This document shows, piece after piece, positions 12,109-22,562 of a stretch of DNA of 64,000 nt. The stretch comes from Nemophila menziesii (lineage: Eukaryota > Streptophyta > Magnoliopsida > Boraginales > Hydrophyllaceae). The notes under the pieces are model-generated. The model saw only the letters and a program-made list of their open reading frames with translations. It was not told where the DNA came from and did no database searches. The stretch lies in contig JARWIR010000038.1 of NCBI GenBank assembly GCA_029959085.1, positions 4,100,915 through 4,164,914 of the forward strand, given 5' to 3'. A program made the translations under genes and the position numbers. Numbering within the stretch: the first letter of the stretch is position 1; each line of letters begins with the position of its first letter.

Positions 12109-12718
12109 GCCCCTAATTATCCTTTAAAACCCTGTATTTAATGATAAGGAAGCTTCTCGAGGAATTCTCGTATCCTATTATCTATTTAACATTCCAATAC
12201 ACAAAGGTGGGTATGGGCATGAATTATTACCTCAATTACATTATCTAAGTGTGACTAATGTGCAACCAGATCTCGACGTTAAATCGTCCTAACCTTTGGT
12301 CAAGTAGTCTTACGTTGTATAACGATGATAACTAGTGTTATGAACTTCTTCCTGATTTTCAAAAAGGGTTCAACGGCTTCTTTAAATGTACACGACACTC
12401 TATACATATATAGTAGTCTACCTTTGCATTGGAGACTTTGGGAAACAACCTGAAAGCTGGGGAATACACCTATGCAGATCAAACGGCCAATGTTCTGCAA
12501 GCAACGTCTGTAATACTTGGAGCACGGGCGGATCAGGGGTGCCCCGCCCCAGGATACCGTGAAAAAAAAATCGATTTTTTAGCAAAAGAACCTTTAAGAT
12601 AAACGGACTTTTGCATTCCCCAACCCCCGAGCACCTACTTGGAGTTACAAAGACAAACAACAAAAACAAAATATGAAATTTTGATTCAATACTCATTGAC
12701 GAAGCTTACGAGTTTTTT
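12109..12718. other. Upstream region of alpha SAWADEE gene, copy 1
   Basis: Non-coding; similar to the beta upstream region but with the 460-1137 equivalent missing at about 12455. It ends at the CACTA-like element. Confidence 0.6.
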
Positions 12719-12996
12719 CACTATAAGAAATAGTATCTTTAGCGGAAAAAAATTTAACACTAAAAATCTTAATTTTGCCGCTAATAGTAGTTATTTGTCG
12801 TCCCTATAAGTTCGTCTCTAAAGATACCTTTAGTAGCAAATTATTTGTTTTTGCCTATATTAACTTTATCTTTAGCGGCAAATATTGCCGCTAAAAATAT
12901 AATTAAAGACCATTTTGGTTGTTAAAAATATCATTAGAAGTCATTTTAATTATTTCCGTATTAGTTTCGTCTCTAATGCTACTATTTCTTGTCTAG
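12719..12996. mobile_element. CACTA-type miniature element (278 bp), copy 1
   Basis: The left end is CACTATAAGAAATAGTA. The right end on the minus strand is CTAGACAAGAAATAGTAGCA, close to the CACTACAAGAAA ends common in plant CACTA MITEs. The interior has TTTAGCGGC / GCCGCTAAA repeats in both orientations. No coding capacity. The paralogous beta upstream region has only 'ATATTTCTTGGGGTC' at this point. Confidence 0.65.
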
Positions 12997-13329
12997 GATC
13001 ATCTTCTAATATTTGTAGAGAAGTAATTGCACAACTAAGGTCGGTCTTGGAAGAGGCTAAAGAACCATGGCGTTGAGCCCGTTCTTTATTTTTATAATTA
13101 TAGGCCCTTTCCTTTTTTATAATTATAGACGCCTTAAATTTTTTTATATTCAAAATATATTATAACTATGATTTTTTTTAGTTACAAATAAAATCTAAAA
13201 AATTAGGGAGAAATTTTTTTATTACATAAAATCTAGATCAGTTGTATGGAACACAACCCAATTATAATGGTCTTTAGCTAACAACCGTCATAAGCCATTA
13301 GATGAATCCTTGTATGGAACTGGTCTCTC
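12997..13329. other. Short gene-free stretch between MITE and LINE relic, copy 1
   Basis: AT-rich, includes TTATAATTATAG direct repeats near 13094-13130. Nothing functional is seen. Confidence 0.5.
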
Positions 13330-13960
13330 CCCACTAGTCTACCCAAGCTTAGATAACCAATCTGCATATTTATTCGCTTCTCGATATACCCATGTAAACT
13401 CGAAATGCTTCTTAGACATCAAAATGTCCCGACACGCTCGTACTATATCATTCAAAATTCCCTTGAGTTCACACCTCCCTTCATTAGTGCGTGCAACTCA
13501 CTCGAGTCAGTTTCGATGATAAGGGATGGATAACCACGGCTCACCGCCATATATAATCAAAAGTGTAAAGTAAGTAATTCCGCCTCAAACGGCATACGCG
13601 CAGCACATGTCCCCGCAAGTACGCCCAAATAATTCCCGCTATTATTGCGAAACTGTCATCCTAACACTGCAAGGTACTTGCCCCCATCAAACGAACCATC
13701 CAAGTTCAACTTGATCCTACTCTCTGGTTTGACCCACTTACCTAACACATGTTATGCAGATGTGATTAACCCTCCATCTATTTTAATCCCCCATGCACGT
13801 ACATAGTTCGTTGCCGCATTGTAAATGATCGCCTTTAATTTGCTACCCGATTTCTTACGTATGGTTTGCTAAGAATCCTCGTGGTCCTGTCTATCCATAC
13901 ATGCCATACAAAAGACGCTATAATATATCTTCATTCTACTCCTACATTATATTTTTGCTA
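13330..13960 (-). pseudogene. LINE retrotransposon 3' end (zinc-finger tail plus RNase H), copy 1
   Basis: On the minus strand, about 13945-13885 reads 'ASFVWHVWIDRTTRIL', like the W..W..R..RIF motif at the end of the plant LINE reverse-transcriptase zinc-binding domain. About 13735-13340 reads an RNase H-like fold: 'IKLNLDGSFDGG', 'FEAELLTL', 'IIETDSSELHALM' and 'FTWVYREANKYADWLS'. The D...E...D pattern of RNase H is visible, but stop codons and frameshifts interrupt it. No upstream reverse transcriptase was found, so it is a 5'-truncated LINE relic. Confidence 0.7.
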
Positions 13961-14958
13961 GACAGTGCCTCGGCCCACCACCCATCATCATCCAACGCCT
14001 GTAAGTGATCCAGATTTTCTGCAGCTGTTGCATCACGAGTGTCAACAAAAGCATCATCACGTGTGTCAACTCCCTATTCTCATGTGCTGCTGTAAATCAT
14101 GAGGCTGCTCCTCGTTCCTCCAACAGGTGTTTCGTTCCCTTCCATTTGCAAAGGCCTGTCCACCATCTAGTTCTCCAGCCGTGACACGTGTAGTAGCTAT
14201 CCCCGCCACATCCCGTGTTCCAATTCCAGTACCATGGAGTGATTACTCCCCTTTGCTGGGGTCTCTGAAAGAAAAAAGCGAAAATAATTTTTTTATAAGA
14301 AACATGACCATTCACACCAAAATGATGGTCAGTGATATCTTACATAAAAAGAAGGAAAAAGCAAAAAATGAATGAAAATAAAGTAACCGGCAAAGTGGAA
14401 GTTTTGGAAATTATCTTTTTTGCTTATTAAGTTGATTTGGGGACGCTAAATTAGTGCATCTAATAGGTTGAGTGAGAACGTATGCAAGTGTAAACTCAAG
14501 CTCTAGTATAGTTTGTTGATAGTAAATAAGGAGAGTGCCAAAAGCTCACTTCAAATTTACCAAATATACATACCATACTGTCCCTAAGCCTACGCTAAAA
14601 CCATAAAGTCCTCGTTATTCTTAGGTACATAGTGAATTAACAATTCAGCTAATAGGGAATAAGCTAAGCGGAGCTTTTAAAGTAAGTATAGAATCGATGA
14701 AAAACCTATAGCCACCATCGCGAGCTAAGTATCAAGTTTAATCTTCTAGCATTGTGAATTTAATTTTGGATTGATGTTATTTATGTTTGATTTTGCATGA
14801 TAGGTGTATGTGTGCATAAGTCTTAGGTTATACTATATGAGATTTATTTTAAGTTGTTCTTTGGATATCATTGACTAGACTCTGCATTTTGCGTCTCACC
14901 TAAGACCTCTATTTTTGTTTTACTTTGTCGGGACGACAAAGGTTTGAGTTGGGGTTCT
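13961..14958 (+). other. Non-coding retroelement-derived stretch, copy 1
   Basis: From about 14250 it parallels 6740-7450 (3' internal region of the Ty3 family), ending in AGTTGGGGTTCT, a polypurine-like tract just before LTR relic 'c'. About 13961-14250 has no recognised content. Confidence 0.45.
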
Positions 14959-17160
14959 TGATGTTTCCCTTTTTGTGATAAATATATGCCCTTAGGAGAC
15001 ATCATTTTAGGTAGAAATTGGACTTATTAGATAGACTTTTGAGCTTATTTTGTCATTTGGCACTTTCTTCCCTCGGAATTATGATAATTGTGTTTTTAGA
15101 GCTTTTGTGCATTAATTGTGTGTTTTATTATGAAGTTATTAGTTATATTGATACTAGGAAGAACCAAGATAAGGAAGAAAACTGGATTTTAAAATCTTAG
15201 ATCAAAAGGAGGAGTCAAAATAGCAAAAAGTACCACTCAAAGAGATGAAGAATAGCATAAGAAACTGGAAAGTCGTCACTTCCAACTGATTTTGAGTGCA
15301 AATGGTGCTGATCCAAGCCGGGTGGTTCAGATGAAAATGGTACGCCAGTGAGTTAGCTCGAATTGAGAAGTGGAATCAGGTAATTTGGACTTACGACGTG
15401 AAAGTTACGCCTGTTCTACTGGAGTGTGTACAACAAATGCGGGAAATACTAATTGGATTTGAGTCCTTAATCATTTAATTAATTAAGACAAGGGCCCAAT
15501 CCGGTTTTACTGAGTATAAAAAGCTATTCATACCTTATTTTTTAGTACGCTTCATATTTTCTAAAGTTCAGAAGACAGCAAAAAGGAAGAAGGCATAGAA
15601 AGAGTTGGAGAATTCAGTTTTCTTCAACAACAGCTCAACCCATTCCTGTAAATAAGTTCTTTATCTTACTTATGTTTTAGTAAACGTATATGCTTTTAAT
15701 TTCTTTATTATTTTTAATTTGAGCATGAGATAGACCTACTCACCTTGCTTGTAGACCAGTTGCGGAGCTAAGCCTTGTTCTAATGGTTTGGTGGTTGCTA
15801 CCAAGACGATTCTTTATGCCCATAAAAGATCATGATAAGTCGTTACTATTAGAAATGAGAAAACATTTAGTGCTTTAGAATCGCCGAATTTGGGATTGTT
15901 TAATTTAATTTGAGTTGGATTTTATGTATTAACTATTATCGTAAGCTTATTTACTATTTCTAATTAAGGCGCGAAGGTTATTGTAATTGGGATATTCACT
16001 AGTGGCGGTGCTCACCTTGACGGGGGGTTTAATTACGGACCCAGGTAATAGACACGTGGTATTTGTCAATGATCCTGATGGACTTGACTAACCACACAAC
16101 TAATCGGGTAAAACACCTCAACATCCGAAAGTAGCTTATAATCGCCCTGACGGGGTTTGTAACACCGTAGGATAGCTCCTAAGTCTACCCTGACGGGTAG
16201 GGCTGCAAACGAGCCGTGTCGAGACGAATACTAGATGTACAGGCTTGTTTGTTTAATTTCTCGAGCCGAGCCGAGCCGAGCTCAAATTTAAACGAGCCGG
16301 GCCGAGCCGAGCTCAATTTTTAACGAGCCGAGCTCGAGCTTCCAGTGATCCAAATCAGAAATGTTAGAACTTGTTTGTTTAACTTATAGAACAGACTTTT
16401 TTTAGAGTCGAGCACGAGTTTCTCATAAACAATTAGTTTTTATGGTTGAAATAGGACTTTCATGAACGGTTGGTATATGATGGAGTGTGTGGTATGAAAA
16501 TATGAAACATAACATTAATGAAAAAATAAATTTCTAACGATATTAAAAATATTCAATTTGATATTGAAGGTTTAATAATATATTAATACGTAGATAATAT
16601 ATTAATTTATTATTTTTATAATTATAAACGAGCCCACGAGCCGAGCTCGAGCAGGCTCGTTTATTTATCGAGCTTAAAATGAAGTTTGAGCTTGAGCTTG
16701 TTTATATTCGAGCCAATCTCGAACGAGCTTTTCTCCGAGCCGAGCTCGAGCGGTTCGCGAGCGGCTTGGTTAATTTGCAGCCTACTGACGGGAGTTAGGA
16801 GATATTAGAGCCCCAACTAGTACATAAATACCTATTGACCCTTAAACGGAAGCATTAATTATATGAACTTAAGTGGATCCCTTGCAAGACTCGAGTACAC
16901 CTCTCATCTTTACGTCTACAACTCTTATTCTTCAGTTTAATTACTTTCAGTAATTTATTTATTTGCGTCTAGTAGTTTAATATTTGAAAACCCAAATAAA
17001 TATATCTTTTATCTTTTATTTTCTGTACTTACAATTACTTTTACTTATCCTTTGAACACATTGGTTATACCTAGTAGTCATTGAGATGAAATTCTTTATA
17101 TTTATCTATTATTTGGAACGACCCGTACATTTGCGGTTAGTTGCTCTTCCTATTTAGTGT
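14959..17160 (+). repeat. Ty3-type LTR relic 'c' with nested hAT element, copy 1
   Basis: It starts TGATGTTTCCC after a polypurine-like tract. It has a TATAAAA box at about 15523, the CCTGACGGG block near 16150-16200 and the CCCGTACATTTGCGG motif at about 17127. A 587-bp hAT element splits it. The 3' end is uncertain. Confidence 0.55.
16198..16784. mobile_element. hAT-type miniature element, 587 bp, copy 1
   Basis: The ends are TAGGGCTGCAAACGAGCC and, inverted, TAGGCTGCAAATTAACCAAG. It is flanked by a perfect 8-bp duplication CTGACGGG (16190-16197 and 16785-16792), diagnostic of hAT transposition. The subterminal regions are dense in CGAGCCGAGC / GAGCTCG motifs in both orientations. Non-autonomous; no transposase. 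Confidence 0.85.
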
Positions 17161-18540
17161 TGATTTTGTTGGGCAAATGAGATTCTACCCAAGTGTTGAC
17201 CATGTTTACGATGTTAGTTGGTGACTCAATTTAATGAAATGATTCAGATATTAATACGTTTATTCAAGTTGTAAAGATTAACGTAATATATTCACTTGGT
17301 TAAAATCATTTGAAATTGAATGAGAAATTGAGTCATGTAATTTGGAGAAATTAAAAGAAAAAAATATATATGTTATTTTTTTATTTTTTTTATAAAGCAA
17401 AGAAAGAAAAAAAAAGCTTTGTTGGGCTTTTGGGCCTTAGGTCCATGACCATTAGATTTGTTGGGCTTTTGGGCCTTAGGTCTATACCTTTGTTGGGCCT
17501 TAGGTTGGGTATGAACTTGGACCATCATCTTTGTTGGGCTTTTGGGCCTTAGGTTCATATAATCTGGACCAGCCCAAGTTTTTTGGTATTTTAAGTAAAC
17601 GTTGTATCTTAAATTAATACAACGTAACTCCAAAATGAAACATCACAACCTTTGGCAAGCCACCTTTTCATTTTCTATAAATAGTTGGCCAACTAAACCA
17701 TTTTATTCATTCATTTTTCAAAGCATTAAAATCATAAGAGAGAGATAGAAAGAAGCAGCATTATTAAGTTCGTTGAAATTCTTAAGAATTCGTGTGTTAG
17801 TTTCTTCTGAATAGTTTTGTCGTTGTATCCTGGAGGTTGAAGCCAGCAAACGTAAAGACACCTGTACGTGGCCTAAATACCTTAAAGACATCGGATCCAA
17901 TCCGAGCCTCGACAAGTAAAGTTATTTATTCATTTACTTTTATTTTATTTCTGCATTAGTTTCTATATTGTTTCACTGGTTTATACAAATAAAACACAAC
18001 AATTTAAGGTATTTATGATTCACGTTGTATAAACCAGAAAACATTTTCTCTTTATGTTTTTATAAACTTTACTTTTACAAAATTTCTGGGTCTGTGTATA
18101 CAGAACATGAATATTACATTCTATTTCTTTTCTCTTATTCTAATTTCTAGGCTTGTGTATACATACTAGAAAAATACTTGCTTACTAACGTCATATTACG
18201 TTGTAATATTAGTGTGTTTTTAACAACTAATATCAATCTTGCTAGTATCTGCATACTTGTCGAAGGTTGTGGTTTAAAAAATTTCCGCTAAAAGAATTCT
18301 TAATTGATTGAGATTCTTCTTTTATGTGAATTGATTATCTCTTTAATTTCTTCGATCCTCTACAACAAGAATATAAAAACTTGGGAGACTAACAAGAATA
18401 TAAAAACTTGGGAAATTAAAATTAATTTAATCATTTTTTCGTAGGAAAGAATCAACTTTTTGTGTTGTCTTTTAGTGAGAAAGGTTGAATAATTCGTTTG
18501 TTTGAATTATCTATAATATTGTGTAATCCTTAGTAATTGA
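17161..18540 (+). other. Leader/LTR-like region of the Copia relic, copy 1
   Basis: TGTTGGGCAAATG at about 17169 may be the start of an LTR. A TATAAATA box at about 17678 and a leader run into the Copia gag start at 18542. Copy 2 has lost about the first 1.04 kb counted from the hAT element. The exact LTR ends could not be fixed. Confidence 0.4.
17418..17555 (+). repeat. Minisatellite-like GTTGGGCTTTTGGGCCTTAGG repeat
   Basis: Three full copies and one shortened copy of about 21-25 nt are spaced irregularly. The tract is present in copy 1 only, because copy 2 has a deletion here. Confidence 0.7.
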
Positions 18541-19610
18541 AATGATGTCTACCAAGATAAACAATATGTCTAGAAATGATGTAATCAGTAACAACGTACC
18601 ATCAACAATTTCACTTATGGAAAATACATTTGTGGGACATGATCCCGACTCTTATAGACCCGTTGAGGAGTCTAAGAGGTTAAATGGAAATGTCTATCTG
18701 TGTAAAAGAATAGATGGCCGAAATCACAGAGGGTAAAGGCAATTCCATGAAAGGAAAATAAGGCCAAGCAACCATGACTAAGATAAAATAAGATTGATTT
18801 TACTACATTAGTTTCTAAAGTAAATTTGGTTGGCAATACCAAACACTGGTGGGTGGATACTGGGGCCACCTGACATGTATGTTCAAGACATACAAAGTTG
18901 CAACTACTGAAGAGACTTTATGTATGGGAAATTTCTCTACATCAAAAGTAGTTGGATCTGAAATCGTTATTCTAATAATGACTTCTGAAAAAGAGTTGAG
19001 TCTCTATAACGTTCTCCATGTGCCTGACATTAGAAGGAATCTAGTTTCAGGTTCCTGACTAAGTAAGAATGACTTCAAACTAGTATTTATTCTCACCAAA
19101 GGTGGGATATTTGTGGGCAAAAGGTACCTATGTGATGGTTTATTTAAGATGAATGTAATGACCATAGTACGTACCAAAATGTAACCGAGAAAGTAATATA
19201 TCCTTGACTCACCTTATTTATGGCACGATAGATTAGGAGATGTTAATTTTGGTTCATTAAATAAGTTAGTAAACGTCGGGTTACTATCTAATGTGAACTT
19301 CAATTCTCAAAAGGAATGTGAAGTATGCGTTGAGTCAAAATTAACAAAAACCTCATTTAAATCTATAGAAAAGACTTTGGTACCTTTAGAATTAATTCAC
19401 AGTGACATATGTGACTTGAAATTAGTGCAAACTAAAAGTGGTAAAAAGTATTTCATAAATTTCATTGACGATTGCACAAGGTATTGTCAATACTTGCTTC
19501 ACAGTGAGGATGAGGCCTTAAAAGCATTTATACAAATAAAACACAACAGATTTTTATCACACTCAAGGAGCGACCACTAATCACCGGAGACAATTCATCC
19601 ATATCCGCGT
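18541..19610 (+). pseudogene. Copia retrotransposon gag-protease-integrase fragment, copy 1
   Basis: A gag start (18542) leads directly into a protease region (around 18850, 'WWVDTGAT'-like in a broken frame, then '[16 protein letters not shown]'). Next comes the pre-integrase region ('WHDRLG' at about 19220, 'CEVCVESKL' at 19315) and the start of the integrase core ('ELIHSDICDL', 'FINFIDDCTRYC'). Most of gag, the rest of integrase, reverse transcriptase and RNase H are missing. Stops and frameshifts are numerous. It belongs to a different family from the Copia element at 54640. Confidence 0.8.
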
Positions 19611-20071
19611 AACTAAGGGGTCTCTTGGACCCCCGTTGCACCCCCTCCCACCTACTTCAGTTTTGGCGCACTCCGTAGGGCTTTTGGTAGTTGATGAAGG
19701 TGGTGGATGAGCAAACATTTTTAATCTCTTTGTCGAGAGCTTTCAGATACTGTTGGGTTTATCGTTGGAGGAGAAAACATTGTTGCATGGCGTTGAAGGG
19801 AGAGAAATTGAACGATTCTACCCTCCCCGTCCTTGCGACTTAAATTTTCATGTAGTGTTTCAGCTGACTTAAATTTTCATACAGTGTTTCAAAATCGACT
19901 TAAAAATTTCTATAAAACAAGGAGACTCAATAACGCGTCACATACATACGCGCCTATACGTTAGAAATTTCCTTGCAGTGTTTCAGTTGACTTTAATTGT
20001 ATTAAGTCTATGTCTTCTCCCAACAATTTTTAGTCATTCTCTATCAAACGTAGTAAAGACTAAAGAGAGAC
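19611..20071 (+). other. 5' region of ankyrin pseudogene, copy 1
   Basis: Non-coding. Compared with copy 2 it lacks about 0.4 kb between 'CTTGCGAC' and 'TTTTCATGTAGTG' (about 19846). Short near-repeats of TTTTCATGTAGTGTTTCAG/TTTTCATACAGTG and TTGCAGTGTTTCAGTTGAC lie upstream of the start codon. Confidence 0.5.
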
Positions 20072-20468
20072 ATGGAGAAGCATAGAAGAGTGCAGCTTGG
20101 ACGAACACTTTCAATACAATCATGCTTCCCTCAGAGGTTCTCCGCACCAGCCTCTGCAGATTCACAATCAGCCCAGGAAGTAACGTTGCAGTTACACGAG
20201 GCTAAAACTTTTGATGCTTTAGCTACAAATAATGGTAATCCTCAACATGTCGTTGCAGTTAATCTTGATACACCATCAAATTTTGTAGGTATGTTTATAT
20301 ATCAATGAATAATTCTTTTACTAGTTTCATTTGTATTAAATCTACTCATTGAAATTTTTACATGAAACATTATTACTTGTTTTATAGGGTAATTGTTTCT
20401 ACTTACTTATCGCATCAATAATTTCAAATTTGATGTTCGAGAAAAAGACTCTGCGGGTATTTATGGAA

Positions 20469-20651
20469 TTTAAAAAGAGACTTCTGAATACCTATACTAT
20501 AAAATAGAACTTCTAAGTACCTAGCTTTTTTTTTTCCACATCATACTTAATGTGTGAGATAACGGAAAATACTAACCGTTGGGCAAAAAGAAAAAGTTAG
20601 GTACTAGAAGTTCTATTTTATAGTATAGGTATTCAGAAGTCTCTTTTTAAA
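20469..20651. repeat. Foldback inverted repeat in ankyrin intron 1, copy 1
   Basis: Arms of about 60 bp (20469-20530 and 20592-20651) are almost perfect reverse complements, with 'TTTAAAAAGAGACTTCTGAA' at the outer end and a loop containing 'GTGTGAGATAACGGAAAA'. The right arm ends exactly in the target duplication of the Pack-MULE. Copy 2 has a longer, rearranged version at about 47394-47865. Confidence 0.8.
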
Positions 20652-21050
20652 GAGTAAATGACACTTTTGCCCCCTGGGTTTATACGCGATTGACAGGTTG
20701 CCCCCTAACTCTTAAAATGCGCCTCGTTGCCCCCTAAGATTTGTTTTTGTGACCCGTTACCCCCTACTGCGTGTTCCGTCCATTTTTTCCGTTAAAAGTG
20801 ACGTGGCATTTCCATGTCACAATTTTTTTTTTTTTTTTAATCCAGATGTCAATTAATTATTTAATTAATTTAAACCAAGGGCAAAAAAGGAATTTCATTA
20901 ATAGGTTTTAATATTATTAAATAAAAATAATAAAACCACCCCCCCACCCCACCGCACCCCCTACCCCCTCCCCTTCTTCTTCTTCCCCATTCTTCTTCTT
21001 CTTCCCGACCTGCAACTTTTCCTTAAAAAAAAAAAAAAAAAAACTCAGCA
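20652..21050 (+). repeat. Left terminal inverted repeat of Pack-MULE
   Basis: About 399 bp; reverse complement of 22148-22562 apart from small differences in homopolymer and AAG/CTT tracts. It includes a CTTCTTCTT-rich segment. Confidence 0.85.
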
Positions 21051-21491
21051 AACTTTTCGAATGAACAAAACAAGAAATCAAATCCTTCAAAAATATCATA
21101 TAATCACACCTCTCCATTACATATTTTTCTCAAGTCTTTAGTTTCACCTTGGACAAAATAAAGAGTAAAGTCGGTTACGAAAAAAAAAACCAAATTGAGG
21201 TATTTGTGAAGTAAAAACAGAGTTAGCCTCCGTGAAACTAATCAACATATAAACATCCACAGAGGAAAAATAAGAGATTTTGCACACAGAAACAGAGGTC
21301 AGATGTGTCTTCAATTTGCATAATAGAAACTACTACTTTCTCATATGTTCGTTCGTTCATTCAATTCAATAAACATACTTGTTAATTGCATACATAGACC
21401 GCATATTATGATCTTTCATAACAGATGTCAATTAACATTCATCATTAAATTTTATACATATCTTCAAATTGTATAACATTTGGAAGGAGTA

Positions 21492-22081
21492 TTATACAGG
21501 ACGATTATGATCCTTAAGCTTCTTGGTTATTCCAGCAATATATTTACCTTGGTGAAAGGCTTGTTGAAGCTCTAGCTCGGTAGGTTTACGAGATCCATCA
21601 GCTGCATAAGTTCCAGCACCATATGAAGATCCACCCCTTATCTCGTTCATCTCAAACATACGACTCCCTAAAGTGTAGCCAACAGGAACAAATAGAATAC
21701 CAAGATGTGCTAATTGTGTGATCGTAGTAAGTCTGCAAAACATCATATGAACAAAGAGTATCCTCATTAATCAATTCATCTTTTTGATGAGTGACATAAA
21801 GGAAATTAAACTCACGCTGTAAGCTCTTGGCCACCCCCATGGAAACCAGTACTCCAAAAAACTCCGGCAGGTTTACCGGAAAGTGCTTGGGTATCTCCTA
21901 ATTCATGGCTTGAATCAAAGAAGGCCTGAAGTTGAGCAGCCATCATTCCAAACCGTGAAGGAGATCCAAAAATAAAGCCATCAGCTTCCACAAGCTGCTC
22001 CGGCCTAATCTCAGGCACATCATCGGCTTTAGAAGGAGCCTTCATCTTTTGTAATATTCGGTCCGGTAATGTCTCCGGCAC
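21492..22081 (-). pseudogene. Captured FQR1/WrbA-like NAD(P)H quinone reductase fragment
   Basis: The two last exons of a flavodoxin-like quinone reductase: 22081-21816 and 21732-21492, joined by an 83-nt intron with GT and TTTTGCAG signals. The frame is unbroken across the junction to a stop at 21492. Recognisable stretches are '[18 protein letters not shown]', '[11 protein letters not shown]', 'GGGQE', '[11 protein letters not shown]' and '[17 protein letters not shown]'. In the family these line the FMN and quinone sites. The first exon (about 40 residues with the start codon and the phosphate-binding loop) is missing, with only its intron tail left before the repeat. Such enzymes transfer two electrons from NAD(P)H to quinones; this fragment cannot do so alone. 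The unbroken frame suggests recent capture. Confidence 0.85.
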
Positions 22082-22147
22082 CTATACCTTCCCCAATTAG
22101 CATCAAAATAAATAATTATAAATTCTAATTTTTCAATCAAAATAAAT

Positions 22148-22562
22148 TGCTGAGTTTTTTTTTTTTTTTTTTTAAGGAAAAGTTGCAGGTCGGGAAGAAG
22201 AAGAAGAATGGGGAAGAAGAAGAAGGGGGAGAAGAAGAAGGGGAGGGGGTAGGGGGTGCGGTGGGGTGGGGGGGTGGTTTTATTATTTTTATTTAATAAT
22301 ATTAAAACCTATTAATGAAATTCCTTTTTTGCCCTTGGTTTAAATTAATTAAATAATTAATTGACATCTGGATTAAAAAAAAAAAAAAAAATTGTGACAT
22401 GGAAATGCCACGTCACTTTTAACGGAAAAAATGGACGGAACACGCAGTAGGGGGTAACGGGTCACAAAAACAAATCTTAGGGGGCAACGAGGCGCATTTT
22501 AAGAGTTAGGGGGCAACCTGTCAATCGCGTATAAACCCAGGGGGCAAAAGTGTTATTTACTC
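22148..22562 (-). repeat. Right terminal inverted repeat of Pack-MULE
   Basis: About 415 bp; partner of 20652-21050. It is longer mainly in its AAGAAGAAG tract. Confidence 0.85.

Larger units (their letters stand above)
20652..22562. mobile_element. Pack-MULE carrying quinone reductase exons
   Basis: A 1911-bp element with long terminal inverted repeats: left about 20652-21050, right about 22148-22562, about 400 bp each, starting GAGTAAATGACACTTTTGCC and GAGTAAATAACACTTTTGCC. It is flanked by a perfect 9-bp duplication CTTTTTAAA (20643-20651, 22563-22571), the size typical of Mutator-like elements. Copy 2 has one CTTTTTAAA at the same place (about 47858) and no element: a natural empty site. 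The interior holds two exons, an intron and presumably the 3' UTR of a host FQR1-like gene, but no transposase. Confidence 0.9.
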
